6,289 nucleotides of DNA from contig CAMOCU010000066.1 of assembly GCA_946610835.1 (NCBI GenBank), positions 1 through 6,289 on the forward strand, read 5' to 3'. Within the stretch, counting starts at the first letter, position 1. Every line of letters begins with the position of its first letter. Shown here in pieces: positions 1 through 5,223 of the stretch. This stretch comes from an uncultured Clostridia bacterium (lineage in GTDB: Bacteria; Bacillota; Clostridia; Oscillospirales; Acutalibacteraceae). The position numbers were made by a program, and so were the translations under genes. A model generated the notes under the pieces. The model saw nothing but the letters and a program-made list of their open reading frames with translations, was not told where the DNA came from and ran no database searches.

Positions 1-39
1 AAAAATCTGCCGGCTTGCTGACGCAAGGCAAGGATTTTT
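1..39 (+). terminator. terminator-like hairpin at the left edge
   Basis: The first seven bases AAAAATC pair with GATTTTT at 33-39. Inside, CTTGC (14-18) pairs with GCAAG (23-27) around a TGAC loop, with bulged bases between the two helices. An A-run before and a T-run after the stem is the form of an intrinsic terminator that can work in both directions. It would end a gene lying left of the window. The internal stem is imperfect and the left flank is cut off, so confidence is moderate. Confidence 0.4.
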
Positions 40-262
40 GGTGCAATATGACGGGAAAAGATCCATTCCTTCGTGCGCATCGGATTTAATCAGTGCTTCC
101 TTAGTTTTTGCAATCCGAACGGAAGGCATTATCCCGAAGAAAAAGTCAAAACATGGATCGCTGGTGTAAACGCCGGATACCTTCCGGGATATGATGAATT
201 TCGGCTCAAAAAAACACAGCGGGTTCTGGGCAGAATCGAAAACAAAATCAAAAAGCAAATTT

Positions 263-289
263 GGAGCAGGGCGTAAAAAGCCTTGCTCC
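263..289. other. 10-bp stem-loop in the left intergenic region
   Basis: GGAGCAGGGC (263-272) pairs with GCCTTGCTCC (280-289) over ten pairs, one a G-T wobble, around a 7-base loop GTAAAAA. Read leftward it is followed by A/T-rich sequence with a T5 run a few bases away, so it could be a weak leftward terminator. Read rightward there is no T-run. No neighbouring gene that would need it is recognised. Confidence 0.45.
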
Positions 290-309
290 ATTGCTTTATC
301 GGAACGCCG

Positions 310-352
310 CCTTTCCGGCAAGTGCCAACCAAGCCCGGCGCTGCCGGAAGGG
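310..352. other. 11-bp stem-loop with 21-nt loop
   Basis: CCTTTCCGGCA (310-320) pairs with TGCCGGAAGGG (342-352) with one wobble, enclosing a 21-base loop. A smaller alternative hairpin, CCGGC/GCCGG (335-339 with 343-347), competes with the 3' arm. No T-run follows, so it is not an obvious terminator. It may be part of an untranslated RNA, but no known RNA family was recognised. Confidence 0.35.
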
Positions 353-478
353 GAAGAAATATACTGCAATGGGATTCGGGGGAAGACTCGGAAGCAGATG
401 GAATATATGCATAAGATGCGTAAGCTGTGAGCGAACGAGGAAGAATGTATCGCGAACCGGGATTTGAATGGAGTCGCA

Positions 479-493
479 TGAAATCCGATTTCA
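479..493. promoter_or_regulatory. inverted repeat upstream of the alcohol dehydrogenase promoter, possible operator
   Basis: TGAAAT (479-484) and ATTTCA (488-493) form a perfect 6-3-6 inverted repeat with a CCG centre. It lies 12 bases before the -35 element at 506. That position suits an activator or repressor site. The half-site does not match a Rex, Fur or PerR consensus that I know, so the regulator is unknown. A chance palindrome is possible. Confidence 0.3.
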
Positions 494-505
494 GGGAAAT
501 ACTAC

Positions 506-534
506 TTGCAGTTTTTTACGCTTTGGGGTATGAT
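506..534 (+). promoter_or_regulatory. sigma-A type promoter of the adh-rubrerythrin operon
   Basis: The -35 element TTGCAG (506-511) and the -10 element TATGAT (529-534) are separated by the ideal 17 bases. Transcription would start near 541, leaving a leader of only about 14 bases. The ribosome binding site GGGGG (543-547) sits 7 bases before the ATG at 555. The very short leader leaves no room for a riboswitch, so control would act at transcription. Confidence 0.7.
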
Positions 535-554
535 AAAAGAAAGGGGGAATATGT

Positions 555-1661
555 ATGCGGTTTTTTGTGCCGACGGATATGAGAATCGGCAGAGGGATTG
601 TTTCGGACAGCGCGGATAGATTGGCTGCGCTGGGATCACGATGCCTGATTGTAACTGGCAAACGATCTGCAGCGGCATGCGGTGCGCTTGCGGACATGGC
701 GGCGGCGTTGGATGCGGCCGGCGTTGCGTATGCGCAGTATGACGGGATCGGACAGAATCCGACTGTGGAAAGCTGCCGAGCGGCAGGGGATGCGGCAGCA
801 CAGTTCGGTGCGGAATATATTGTCGGAATCGGCGGCGGTTCGCCGCTGGACGCGGCCAAGGCTGCGGCAGTGTTTGCCGGGAATCCGGCGCTGGACGATG
901 CGTCGCTGTTTACCTATGCCTGGCCGCAGCGTATTCTGCCGGTGGTCTGTGTCGGTACAACTGCCGGAACCGGCAGCGAAGTGACGCCTGTTTCCGTGCT
1001 GACGAATGCAGCAGGACGCAAGCAAAGCATCCGCGATGACCGGCTTTATCCGGCGCTTTCCTTGGGAGACGGCAGATATTTACGTGCACTGCCTGAGCAC
1101 TTTCTGCGCTCATGTGCGGTAGATGCGGCTGCGCACTGCGTGGAAAGCTATTTTAATCGCAATCATACGGATGTTTCCCGAATATTTGCGCTGCGCGGAC
1201 TGGAAATCCTGCGGCCGCTGTTTGAAAAAATGCGCGATTCAGGGACACAAAGTCTTACGGATGCGGATCGCGAGCGGTTATATCTTGCTTCCATTTACGG
1301 CGGATACGCCATCAGCGTGACCGGAACAGCGTTTCCGCATGCGCTGGGTTATTATCTGACCGAATCGCACAGCGTATCCCACGGAATTGCCTGCGGCGTA
1401 TTTTTGCCGGCCTTTCTGCGTCATTCCAGGCAATGCGAGCCGGCAGCTGCGGTACGGCTGGAAACAGTGACCGGTTATGGCATACAGGCGTGGATCGCGC
1501 TGCTGGATGCTGTAATGCCGCCGTGCGGCGTTCGGCTGACTGCCGAACAGATGGACGCTCTGCAGGTTCGGTATGCAAACAACAGCGGAATTGCCCGCAG
1601 CCCGGGAGAAATCAACGCGCAGACACTGTACGCTATTCTGACCGAAGTTTATGCAAAATAA
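555..1661 (+). CDS. iron-containing alcohol dehydrogenase (group III Fe-ADH)
   Basis: A cytosolic NAD(P)-dependent oxidoreductase of 368 residues that probably interconverts an alcohol and an aldehyde or ketone in fermentation; the substrate cannot be read from sequence. The N-terminal Rossmann-like half carries the GGGSPLDAAK dinucleotide motif (93-102) and the TTAGTGSEVTP signature (135-145). The mostly helical C-terminal half carries the expected iron ligands D190, H194, H262 and H276, spaced as in FucO-like enzymes, so the site looks intact. At the position where NAD-preferring members have Asp after the first strand (TDK) this protein has TGKR (34-37). That hints at NADP(H), an inference. 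It is slightly shorter than the usual 380-390 residues. The ATG at 555 fits the GGGGG ribosome site; the ATG at 551 is out of frame. Rubrerythrin follows after 19 bases in the same operon. Confidence 0.93.
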   Translation: MRFFVPTDMRIGRGIVSDSADRLAALGSRCLIVTGKRSAAACGALADMAAALDAAGVAYAQYDGIGQNPTVESCRAAGDAAAQFGAEYIVGIGGGSPLDAAKAAAVFAGNPALDDASLFTYAWPQRILPVVCVGTTAGTGSEVTPVSVLTNAAGRKQSIRDDRLYPALSLGDGRYLRALPEHFLRSCAVDAAAHCVESYFNRNHTDVSRIFALRGLEILRPLFEKMRDSGTQSLTDADRERLYLASIYGGYAISVTGTAFPHALGYYLTESHSVSHGIACGVFLPAFLRHSRQCEPAAAVRLETVTGYGIQAWIALLDAVMPPCGVRLTAEQMDALQVRYANNSGIARSPGEINAQTLYAILTEVYAK

Positions 1662-1680
1662 TCAAAAAGGAGACAAAGAC

Positions 1681-2217
1681 ATGGAACTTAAAGGATCAAG
1701 AACCGAAGCGAATCTCATGGCAGCATTCGCCGGAGAATCTCAGGCACGCAACAAGTACAGCTATTATGCGTCCAAGGCCAAAAAGGAAGGGTATGTGCAG
1801 ATCGCAGAGATTTTTGAGGAAACTGCCGCCAACGAAAAGGAACACGCCAAAATCTGGTTCAAGCTTCTGCATGACGGTATTCCCGGCACGCTGACAAATC
1901 TGCAGGATGCTGCAGACGGCGAAAATTTTGAATGGACAGATATGTATGCCACATTTGCCGAGCAGGCGCGGCAGGAGGGATTTGACCACATCGCGTACCT
2001 GTTTGAAGAAGTGGGCAAAATCGAAAAGGAACACGAGGAACGCTACCGCAAGCTGATTGCCAACATCGAGGGCGGCCTCGTCTTTTCGCGCGACGGCGAC
2101 TGCATTTGGCAGTGCGGCAACTGCGGACACATTGTGATCGGCCCCAAGGCGCCGGATGTATGTCCCGTTTGTGACCATCCGCAGAGCTACTTCCGCATTA
2201 AGGCCGAAAACTATTGA
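1681..2217 (+). CDS. rbr: rubrerythrin
   Basis: A 178-residue non-haem iron protein that reduces hydrogen peroxide in the cytosol of anaerobes, protecting oxygen-sensitive enzymes. The N-terminal ferritin-like four-helix domain opens with the typical KGSRTEANL and AFAGESQARN segments. It shows a full set of diiron ligands by alignment with the Desulfovibrio protein: E19, E52 and H55 (ExxH), E81 and E84, E115 and H118 (second ExxH). The C-terminal rubredoxin-like domain has C145xxC148 and C161xxC164 for an Fe(SCys)4 centre. The ATG at 1681 is chosen because AAAGGAG lies 8 bases ahead; an in-frame extension to 1651 would overlap the dehydrogenase and lacks such a site. It is co-transcribed with the iron alcohol dehydrogenase and followed by a strong terminator. 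The electron donor is not encoded here. Confidence 0.96.
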   Translation: MELKGSRTEANLMAAFAGESQARNKYSYYASKAKKEGYVQIAEIFEETAANEKEHAKIWFKLLHDGIPGTLTNLQDAADGENFEWTDMYATFAEQARQEGFDHIAYLFEEVGKIEKEHEERYRKLIANIEGGLVFSRDGDCIWQCGNCGHIVIGPKAPDVCPVCDHPQSYFRIKAENY

Positions 2218-2236
2218 TCGCTGACAAAGCCGAATC

Positions 2237-2271
2237 AAAAAGTCCGACGCATACGCTGCGCCGGACTTTTT
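2237..2271. terminator. bidirectional intrinsic terminator after rubrerythrin
   Basis: AAAAAGTCCG (2237-2246) pairs perfectly with CGGACTTTTT (2262-2271). The stem extends inward through CGCA/TGCG (2248-2251 with 2257-2260) past one mismatch, with a short loop. The A-run and T-run make it functional in both directions. It ends the rightward operon 20 bases after the rubrerythrin stop and backs up the terminator of the opposing operon. Confidence 0.9.
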
Positions 2272-2313
2272 AATAGCCTTTGTTCGACTCATGACGCGGC
2301 GGCAAATATAAAA

Positions 2314-2344
2314 CAACAGCGCCCGCAAATTGCAAGCGCTGTTG
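2314..2344 (-). terminator. terminator of the leftward rpsF-jag operon
   Basis: CAACAGCGC (2314-2322) pairs with GCGCTGTTG (2336-2344). Read leftward the stem is followed directly by a T-rich tract (TTTTATATTT). It lies 17 bases past the jag stop codon, so it marks jag as the last gene of the operon. The bidirectional hairpin at 2237-2271 provides a second stop for the same transcript. Confidence 0.8.
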
Positions 2345-2361
2345 ATTATATTCTGCTTGTT

Positions 2362-3237
2362 TTATTCTGCGTCCGCAGATTCTGCAGGAGCTGCTGCTTT
2401 CGGCTCAATTTTGCCGTACAGCGAAGCGGAAGCATTGTCGGAACGGGGAGGACGGGACGGCTGGGACGAACCTTTGCTGCCGGAACCGCCTCTGCCGCCT
2501 CTGCCGCCGCGACCGCCGTGATAACCGCCTCTGCCGCCGCGGCCGCCTCTGCCGCCGTCTCTGTCCCGACGGGGAGCGGAGCCGTTTTCAGCGGTAAAGC
2601 CTTCGGCGAGCGTAATGACTACGCGGCGTTCGCTGTCGGAACCGACGGAGTGAGAGTCCACGCCCTCGATTTCCTGAATTGCGGTATGCACCACGCGGCG
2701 TTCGTACGGATTCATGGGATCAAGCACTGCGTTGCGGCCGTACTTGCGCACGCGGGCGGCCTGTTTTTTAGCCAGTTCGCGCAGCGTTTCCTCGCGCTTT
2801 TCGCGATAGGAGCCGACGTTGATGGAAACACGCTTGTGCGTGTCGGATTCTTTGTTGACGACCTGGCGAACCAAGTTCTGGATTGCGTCGAGCGTTTCGC
2901 CGCGGCGGCCGATCACGGTGCCCTGGCTTGCGCCGCATTCCAGCTGAATCAGAACTGTGTCCTCTTCCGTGGTGAAAGAGATCTGCGCCTCTTCCACGCC
3001 CATCCCGTTCAGAATGCCGCGCAGATACGCTTCCGCACGGGCGTAGGGGGATTCTTCGTATTCAAAGAACACGCGCACCTTGGCGGGGCTGCCGCCGAAC
3101 AGGCCGAGTGTTTTCTTTTTGGGCAGGTCAATAACTTCCTGCTGGATCTCGACGTCTTCCGGAGCGGCGAGGGAAAGCTTGGCGTTTTCAAATGCTTCCT
3201 CAATGGTTGCCCCGGTGCCGAATGCTTCTTTAATCAA
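2362..3237 (-). CDS. jag: RNA-binding protein Jag/KhpB with arginine-glycine-rich tail
   Basis: Jag/KhpB is a cytosolic RNA-binding protein linked in Gram-positives to cell elongation, division and post-transcriptional control, often acting with KhpA. From the TTG at 3237 the protein has 291 residues. They comprise a Jag_N domain (about 1-52), a KH domain with the GxxG loop GRRG at 110-113, an R3H domain with R180xxxH184, then a low-complexity tail of about 75 residues. The tail holds two blocks of three RGG triplets split by YHG (about 228-252), then a Ser/Pro/Ala-rich end. Usual Jag proteins are about 200-260 residues, so the tail is the oddity. The TTG start is chosen because AGGTGG lies 8 bases ahead; a GTG at 3249 would overlap that site. 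It follows yidC by 27 bases and is last in the operon. Confidence 0.92.
   Translation of the reverse strand: MIKEAFGTGATIEEAFENAKLSLAAPEDVEIQQEVIDLPKKKTLGLFGGSPAKVRVFFEYEESPYARAEAYLRGILNGMGVEEAQISFTTEEDTVLIQLECGASQGTVIGRRGETLDAIQNLVRQVVNKESDTHKRVSINVGSYREKREETLRELAKKQAARVRKYGRNAVLDPMNPYERRVVHTAIQEIEGVDSHSVGSDSERRVVITLAEGFTAENGSAPRRDRDGGRGGRGGRGGYHGGRGGRGGRGGSGSKGSSQPSRPPRSDNASASLYGKIEPKAAAPAESADAE
2486..2557. repeat. in-gene 9-bp tandem repeats encoding RGG triplets
   Basis: On the plus strand, units built on CCGCCTCTG recur in two clusters, 2487-2510 and 2525-2556, separated by a degenerate spacer. They lie inside jag and keep its frame, since each 9-base unit equals one Arg-Gly-Gly triplet on the minus strand. 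Units of this kind can gain or lose copies by slippage without shifting the frame, so tail length may vary between strains (inference). Confidence 0.75.
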
Positions 3238-3245
3238 AAGTGACA

Positions 3246-3251
3246 CCACCT
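3246..3251 (-). promoter_or_regulatory. ribosome binding site that fixes the jag start
   Basis: On the minus strand AGGTGG ends 8 bases before the TTG at 3237. An upstream in-frame GTG (3249) lies within this motif and has no purine-rich site at a usable distance. Starting at TTG gives a protein opening MIKEAFGTGATIEEA, which fits the usual Jag_N beginning. Confidence 0.6.
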
Positions 3252-3264
3252 ATTATTTTCTCAT

Positions 3265-4185
3265 TTAATCGTTTTTGTTTTTCAGCTGCGCCACGCGTTT
3301 GAGATTTTCTTCTTTGGAGCGGCGCTGGATCGTTTCCTCGACCAGCAGACGCGTCGTTGCCTTTTTGGGGCTGAAGATAGAGTTGAGTACGACCGTCTGG
3401 ACGAAGGCGATCACGCTGGATGTGATCCAATATACACCGATACCTGCCGGGAATTGGAAGGTGAAGTACAGGGAAAACAACGGCATACCAAAGGTCATGC
3501 AGCCCATAGACGGGTTTTTCGACATTTCCGGATTCTGCTCCTTTTGGCGTAAATACATGAAAATGCTGCTGGCCATTTGAGAAGCAAAGGAAAGAATCGG
3601 GATCAGCCAAAGCACGTCGAAGTGCCGGATGTTCGGCACTTGGCCGAGCGAAATCCCGAGAAAATCGAAATTGAAGCTGCAGATTTTTTCCAGCACGGGA
3701 TCCGGAACAGCACCGGTCAGCTTATCCGCGTGTTCAATGATTTGCAGCTCGACCGTCCGGCTGTTTTGTTTGGTCAGCTCGATGACATTTTCCAGCGCTT
3801 TGGTCAGCGCGTCGATCTGCGGCTGCGGAATGTTCAGCACGTATTTCAGCGGATGATAGATCGCGCCGATCAATCCGTAAATGATCGGCAGCTGCAGCAC
3901 GAGCGGCAGACAGCCCATGGACATGGGGTTGGTTCCCTCGCGGGAATACAGCGCCTGCGTTTCCTCCTGGATCTTTTTCTGATCGCCGGCATACTGCTGC
4001 TGGATTTTGCGCACTTTTGTTTGCAGACGCTGCATTTTGGCCGTGCTCTTTTGCTGCCGCACAGACAGCGGCAGGATGATGATCCGGGCAAACAACGTCA
4101 ACAAAATCAATGCCAGGCCGTAATTGCTGACCAAGTCGTACAGTCTGCTCAGCAGAAATCCGAAAAACTGATATAAAAACGTCAT
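3265..4185 (-). CDS. yidC: membrane protein insertase YidC/Oxa1 family
   Basis: A polytopic inner-membrane insertase that places small or Sec-dependent proteins into the membrane. The 306-residue protein begins directly with a hydrophobic segment. It has no large periplasmic domain and no lipobox cysteine, so it is a compact Gram-positive/clostridial form. Predicted order: TM1 about 20-40 with the conserved groove arginine R34, a charged cytoplasmic hairpin 43-85, TM2 about 90-112, an outside loop 113-187, TM3 about 188-210, TM4 about 229-247, TM5 about 249-270, and a basic C-terminal tail that could contact ribosomes. NFDFLGISLG (172-181) matches the family motif before TM3. The loop between TM2 and TM3 is about 50 residues longer than in Bacillus SpoIIIJ. 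The ATG at 4185 has GAGGA 7 bases ahead. yidD ends 18 bases upstream. Confidence 0.96.
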   Translation of the reverse strand: MTFLYQFFGFLLSRLYDLVSNYGLALILLTLFARIIILPLSVRQQKSTAKMQRLQTKVRKIQQQYAGDQKKIQEETQALYSREGTNPMSMGCLPLVLQLPIIYGLIGAIYHPLKYVLNIPQPQIDALTKALENVIELTKQNSRTVELQIIEHADKLTGAVPDPVLEKICSFNFDFLGISLGQVPNIRHFDVLWLIPILSFASQMASSIFMYLRQKEQNPEMSKNPSMGCMTFGMPLFSLYFTFQFPAGIGVYWITSSVIAFVQTVVLNSIFSPKKATTRLLVEETIQRRSKEENLKRVAQLKNKND

Positions 4186-4203
4186 GTGAAATCCTCGTCT
4201 GGG

Positions 4204-4434
4204 TTATTTTTTCCGCTTCCGCCGGGGCGGCACAGGATCGTATCCGCCGGGGAAAAAGATGTTGCACCGAAGCAGTCTTCCCAGCGCCAGAAAAAAGCCC
4301 TTAAACGCACCGTGGACTTCGATTGCTTCGATGGCATATTGCGAGCAGGTGGGATAATACCTGCACACAGGCGGGAAAAGCGGGGAAATGTGCCTTTGAT
4401 AGAACCGGATACAGCCGGTCAGAAATCGTTTCAT
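4204..4434 (-). CDS. yidD: membrane protein insertion efficiency factor YidD
   Basis: A small membrane-associated protein of 76 residues that assists YidC-dependent insertion. It shows the family core: an amphipathic N-terminus (MKRFLTGCIRFYQRHISP), the CRYYPTCSQYA signature with C24 and C30, and a third conserved cysteine C57 in RCNIFFPGGYDPVP. It ends in a strongly basic tail (RRKRKK). The ATG at 4432-4434 overlaps the rnpA stop as ATGA, so it is probably translated by coupling from rnpA, and it has no clear Shine-Dalgarno sequence of its own. The same frame stays open upstream to 4677, but that extension lies antiparallel in meaning to rnpA and is unlike the family. yidC follows after 18 bases, matching the usual rnpA-yidD-yidC order. 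Confidence 0.94.
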   Translation of the reverse strand: MKRFLTGCIRFYQRHISPLFPPVCRYYPTCSQYAIEAIEVHGAFKGFFLALGRLLRCNIFFPGGYDPVPPRRKRKK

Positions 4435-4769
4435 GTGGGGATCACACCAAGCTTTTGCAATTGACCCTGCATGGTCTTTTCGATGTCGGTGCTTTTGCAC
4501 CGAAGCGTTTTGAAGCGCGCCACAAAGACGATGTCCCATCCGCCGGCGCATTGGTCGGCCAAATGGCGGTACGCTTCCCGGATGACCCGGCGGCAGCGGT
4601 TTCGTTCGACCGCGCCGCCGAGCTTTTTGCTTGTGGTGATACCTATACGACAAACGCCCGCGCGGTTTTTCAGACAATAAACAACCAGCGCAGGGCTTGT
4701 ACAGGATCGGCCGCGTCCGTAGACGCGGCGAAATTCGGTATTTTGATGGATAGTAACCACTTTGGACAA
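4431..4769 (-). CDS. rnpA: ribonuclease P protein component
   Basis: The protein subunit of RNase P, which with the catalytic RNA removes 5' leaders from precursor tRNAs. From the TTG at 4769 it has 112 residues, the usual length. It shows the N-terminal VVTIHQNTEFRRVY strand-helix and the basic RNR signature, R56-N57-R58 within ERNRCRRVIREAYR, that contacts the RNA. The TTG start is preferred because AGGTGATC, an exact match to the anti-Shine-Dalgarno tail, lies just ahead. A GTG at 4778 (three residues longer) sits inside that site. A small hairpin (TCCTG/CAGGA, 4782-4796) lies between the rpmH stop and this ribosome site. The stop overlaps the yidD start. It follows rpmH by 33 bases, the classic neighbour. 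Confidence 0.95.
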   Translation of the reverse strand: MSKVVTIHQNTEFRRVYGRGRSCTSPALVVYCLKNRAGVCRIGITTSKKLGGAVERNRCRRVIREAYRHLADQCAGGWDIVFVARFKTLRCKSTDIEKTMQGQLQKLGVIPT

Positions 4770-4772
4770 TTC

Positions 4773-4780
4773 GATCACCT
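4773..4780 (-). promoter_or_regulatory. ribosome binding site that fixes the rnpA start
   Basis: On the minus strand AGGTGATC (4780-4773) matches the 16S anti-Shine-Dalgarno extension over eight bases, and AGG lies 8 bases before TTG at 4769. This favours a TTG start giving MSKVVTIHQN over the GTG embedded in the motif. Confidence 0.65.
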
Positions 4781-4802
4781 ATCCTGCATCACAGGACGCA
4801 AA

Positions 4803-4937
4803 TCAATAGGTCAGTCTCTTTCTGCCCTTTGCTCTGCGGCGAGCGAGAACCTTGCGGCCGTTGCGATCCGCCATTCTCTTGCGGAAACCGTGTTCCATCT
4901 TGCGATGACGCTTTTTGGGCTGGTACGTTCTTTTCAT
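4803..4937 (-). CDS. rpmH: 50S ribosomal protein bL34
   Basis: A 44-residue, very basic protein of the large ribosomal subunit. The sequence starts MKRTYQPKKRHRKMEHGFRK and ends GRKRLTY, a full match to the universal bL34 pattern (KRTYQP, RKR-x-HGFR, GR-x-VL-x-RRR-x-KGR). The ATG at 4937 has GGAGG 9 bases ahead. The ribosome site begins just after the rpsR stop, so the rpsR-rpmH gap is only 15 bases and the two are surely on one transcript. In most bacteria rpmH instead has its own promoter next to dnaA. rnpA follows after 33 bases. Confidence 0.97.
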   Translation of the reverse strand: MKRTYQPKKRHRKMEHGFRKRMADRNGRKVLARRRAKGRKRLTY

Positions 4938-4952
4938 TTTCGCAATCCTCCT

Positions 4953-5198
4953 TTAATCGTTGACGTAGGGCAGGAGAGCGACCTGACGCGCACGCTTGAT
5001 TGCCGTAGTAAGCTCGCGCTGGTGTGCAGCACAGGTGCCGGTCACACGGCGGGGCAAAATCTTCGCTCTGTCCGAAATAAACTTGTGGAGTCTGGCCACG
5101 TCTTTGTAGTCAATGTATTCCACTTTGTCGACGCAGAAAGAACAGACCTTTTTGCGGCCTTTTCTGTTCTGTCTTCTGTCGTTTTTCTCATAAGCCAT
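4953..5198 (-). CDS. rpsR: 30S ribosomal protein bS18
   Basis: An 81-residue small-subunit protein that binds 16S rRNA as a heterodimer with S6. The core YIDYKDVARLHKFISDRAKI and the PRRVTGTCAAHQRELT segment are diagnostic. It is the zinc-ribbon (C+) version: C19xxC22 plus C56xxH59 form a complete ligand set. Such forms can be replaced by zinc-free paralogues under zinc limitation in some bacteria; no paralogue is seen here. The ATG at 5198 has GGAGG 10 bases ahead. It follows ssb by 25 bases, giving the standard rpsF-ssb-rpsR order, and is followed after 15 bases by rpmH. Confidence 0.97.
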   Translation of the reverse strand: MAYEKNDRRQNRKGRKKVCSFCVDKVEYIDYKDVARLHKFISDRAKILPRRVTGTCAAHQRELTTAIKRARQVALLPYVND

Positions 5199-5223
5199 GG
5201 AAAGTGAACCTCCTTATCAAAAA

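Larger units (their letters stand above)
40..478. other. about 440 bp with no recognised gene, containing stem-loops
   Basis: No convincing protein gene was found. The best open frame on the plus strand begins at a GTG at 73 and stops at 274-276 (67 codons). It has no Shine-Dalgarno sequence and a composition unlike the flanking genes, and I do not recognise the protein. A leftward open frame across 129-479 is also unrecognised. The segment is more A/T-rich than the genes to its right, especially between 190 and 262. It holds two clear stem-loops (263-289 and 310-352). It could be a decayed gene, an untranslated RNA or plain intergenic DNA; the sequence does not decide. Confidence 0.5.

Noticed and set aside
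129..479. A 116-codon leftward open frame in the left intergenic region
   Set aside because: No ribosome site, unrecognised sequence, and it crosses both stem-loops. It is kept only as a possibility within the unexplained region.
440..480. tRNA T-arm-like sequence on the minus strand (TTCAAATCCCGG)
   Set aside because: The flanking arms do not pair and no acceptor, D or anticodon arms can be drawn.
1696..2328. A 210-codon open frame on the minus strand
   Set aside because: It is antisense to rubrerythrin and runs through both halves of the bidirectional terminator at 2237-2271.
2486..2557. Possible short tandem repeat array or CRISPR-like structure
   Set aside because: The repeats are 9-bp, in frame, with no spacers of CRISPR size, and are explained by RGG triplets in jag.
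2518..3243. A 241-codon open frame on the plus strand
   Set aside because: It is the complement of jag, whose Jag_N, KH and R3H domains are unmistakable. The antisense protein has low-complexity Ala/Phe/Val composition only.
4435..4677. Longer YidD start at 4677
   Set aside because: The extension is unlike any YidD, overlaps rnpA in another frame, and the ATGA overlap start at 4434 gives a family-typical protein of 76 residues.
4323..5207. A 294-codon open frame on the plus strand
   Set aside because: It runs antisense across yidD, rnpA, rpmH and rpsR, all clear conserved genes on the minus strand. Its protein has no recognisable family features, and such frames are expected in GC-rich coding DNA.
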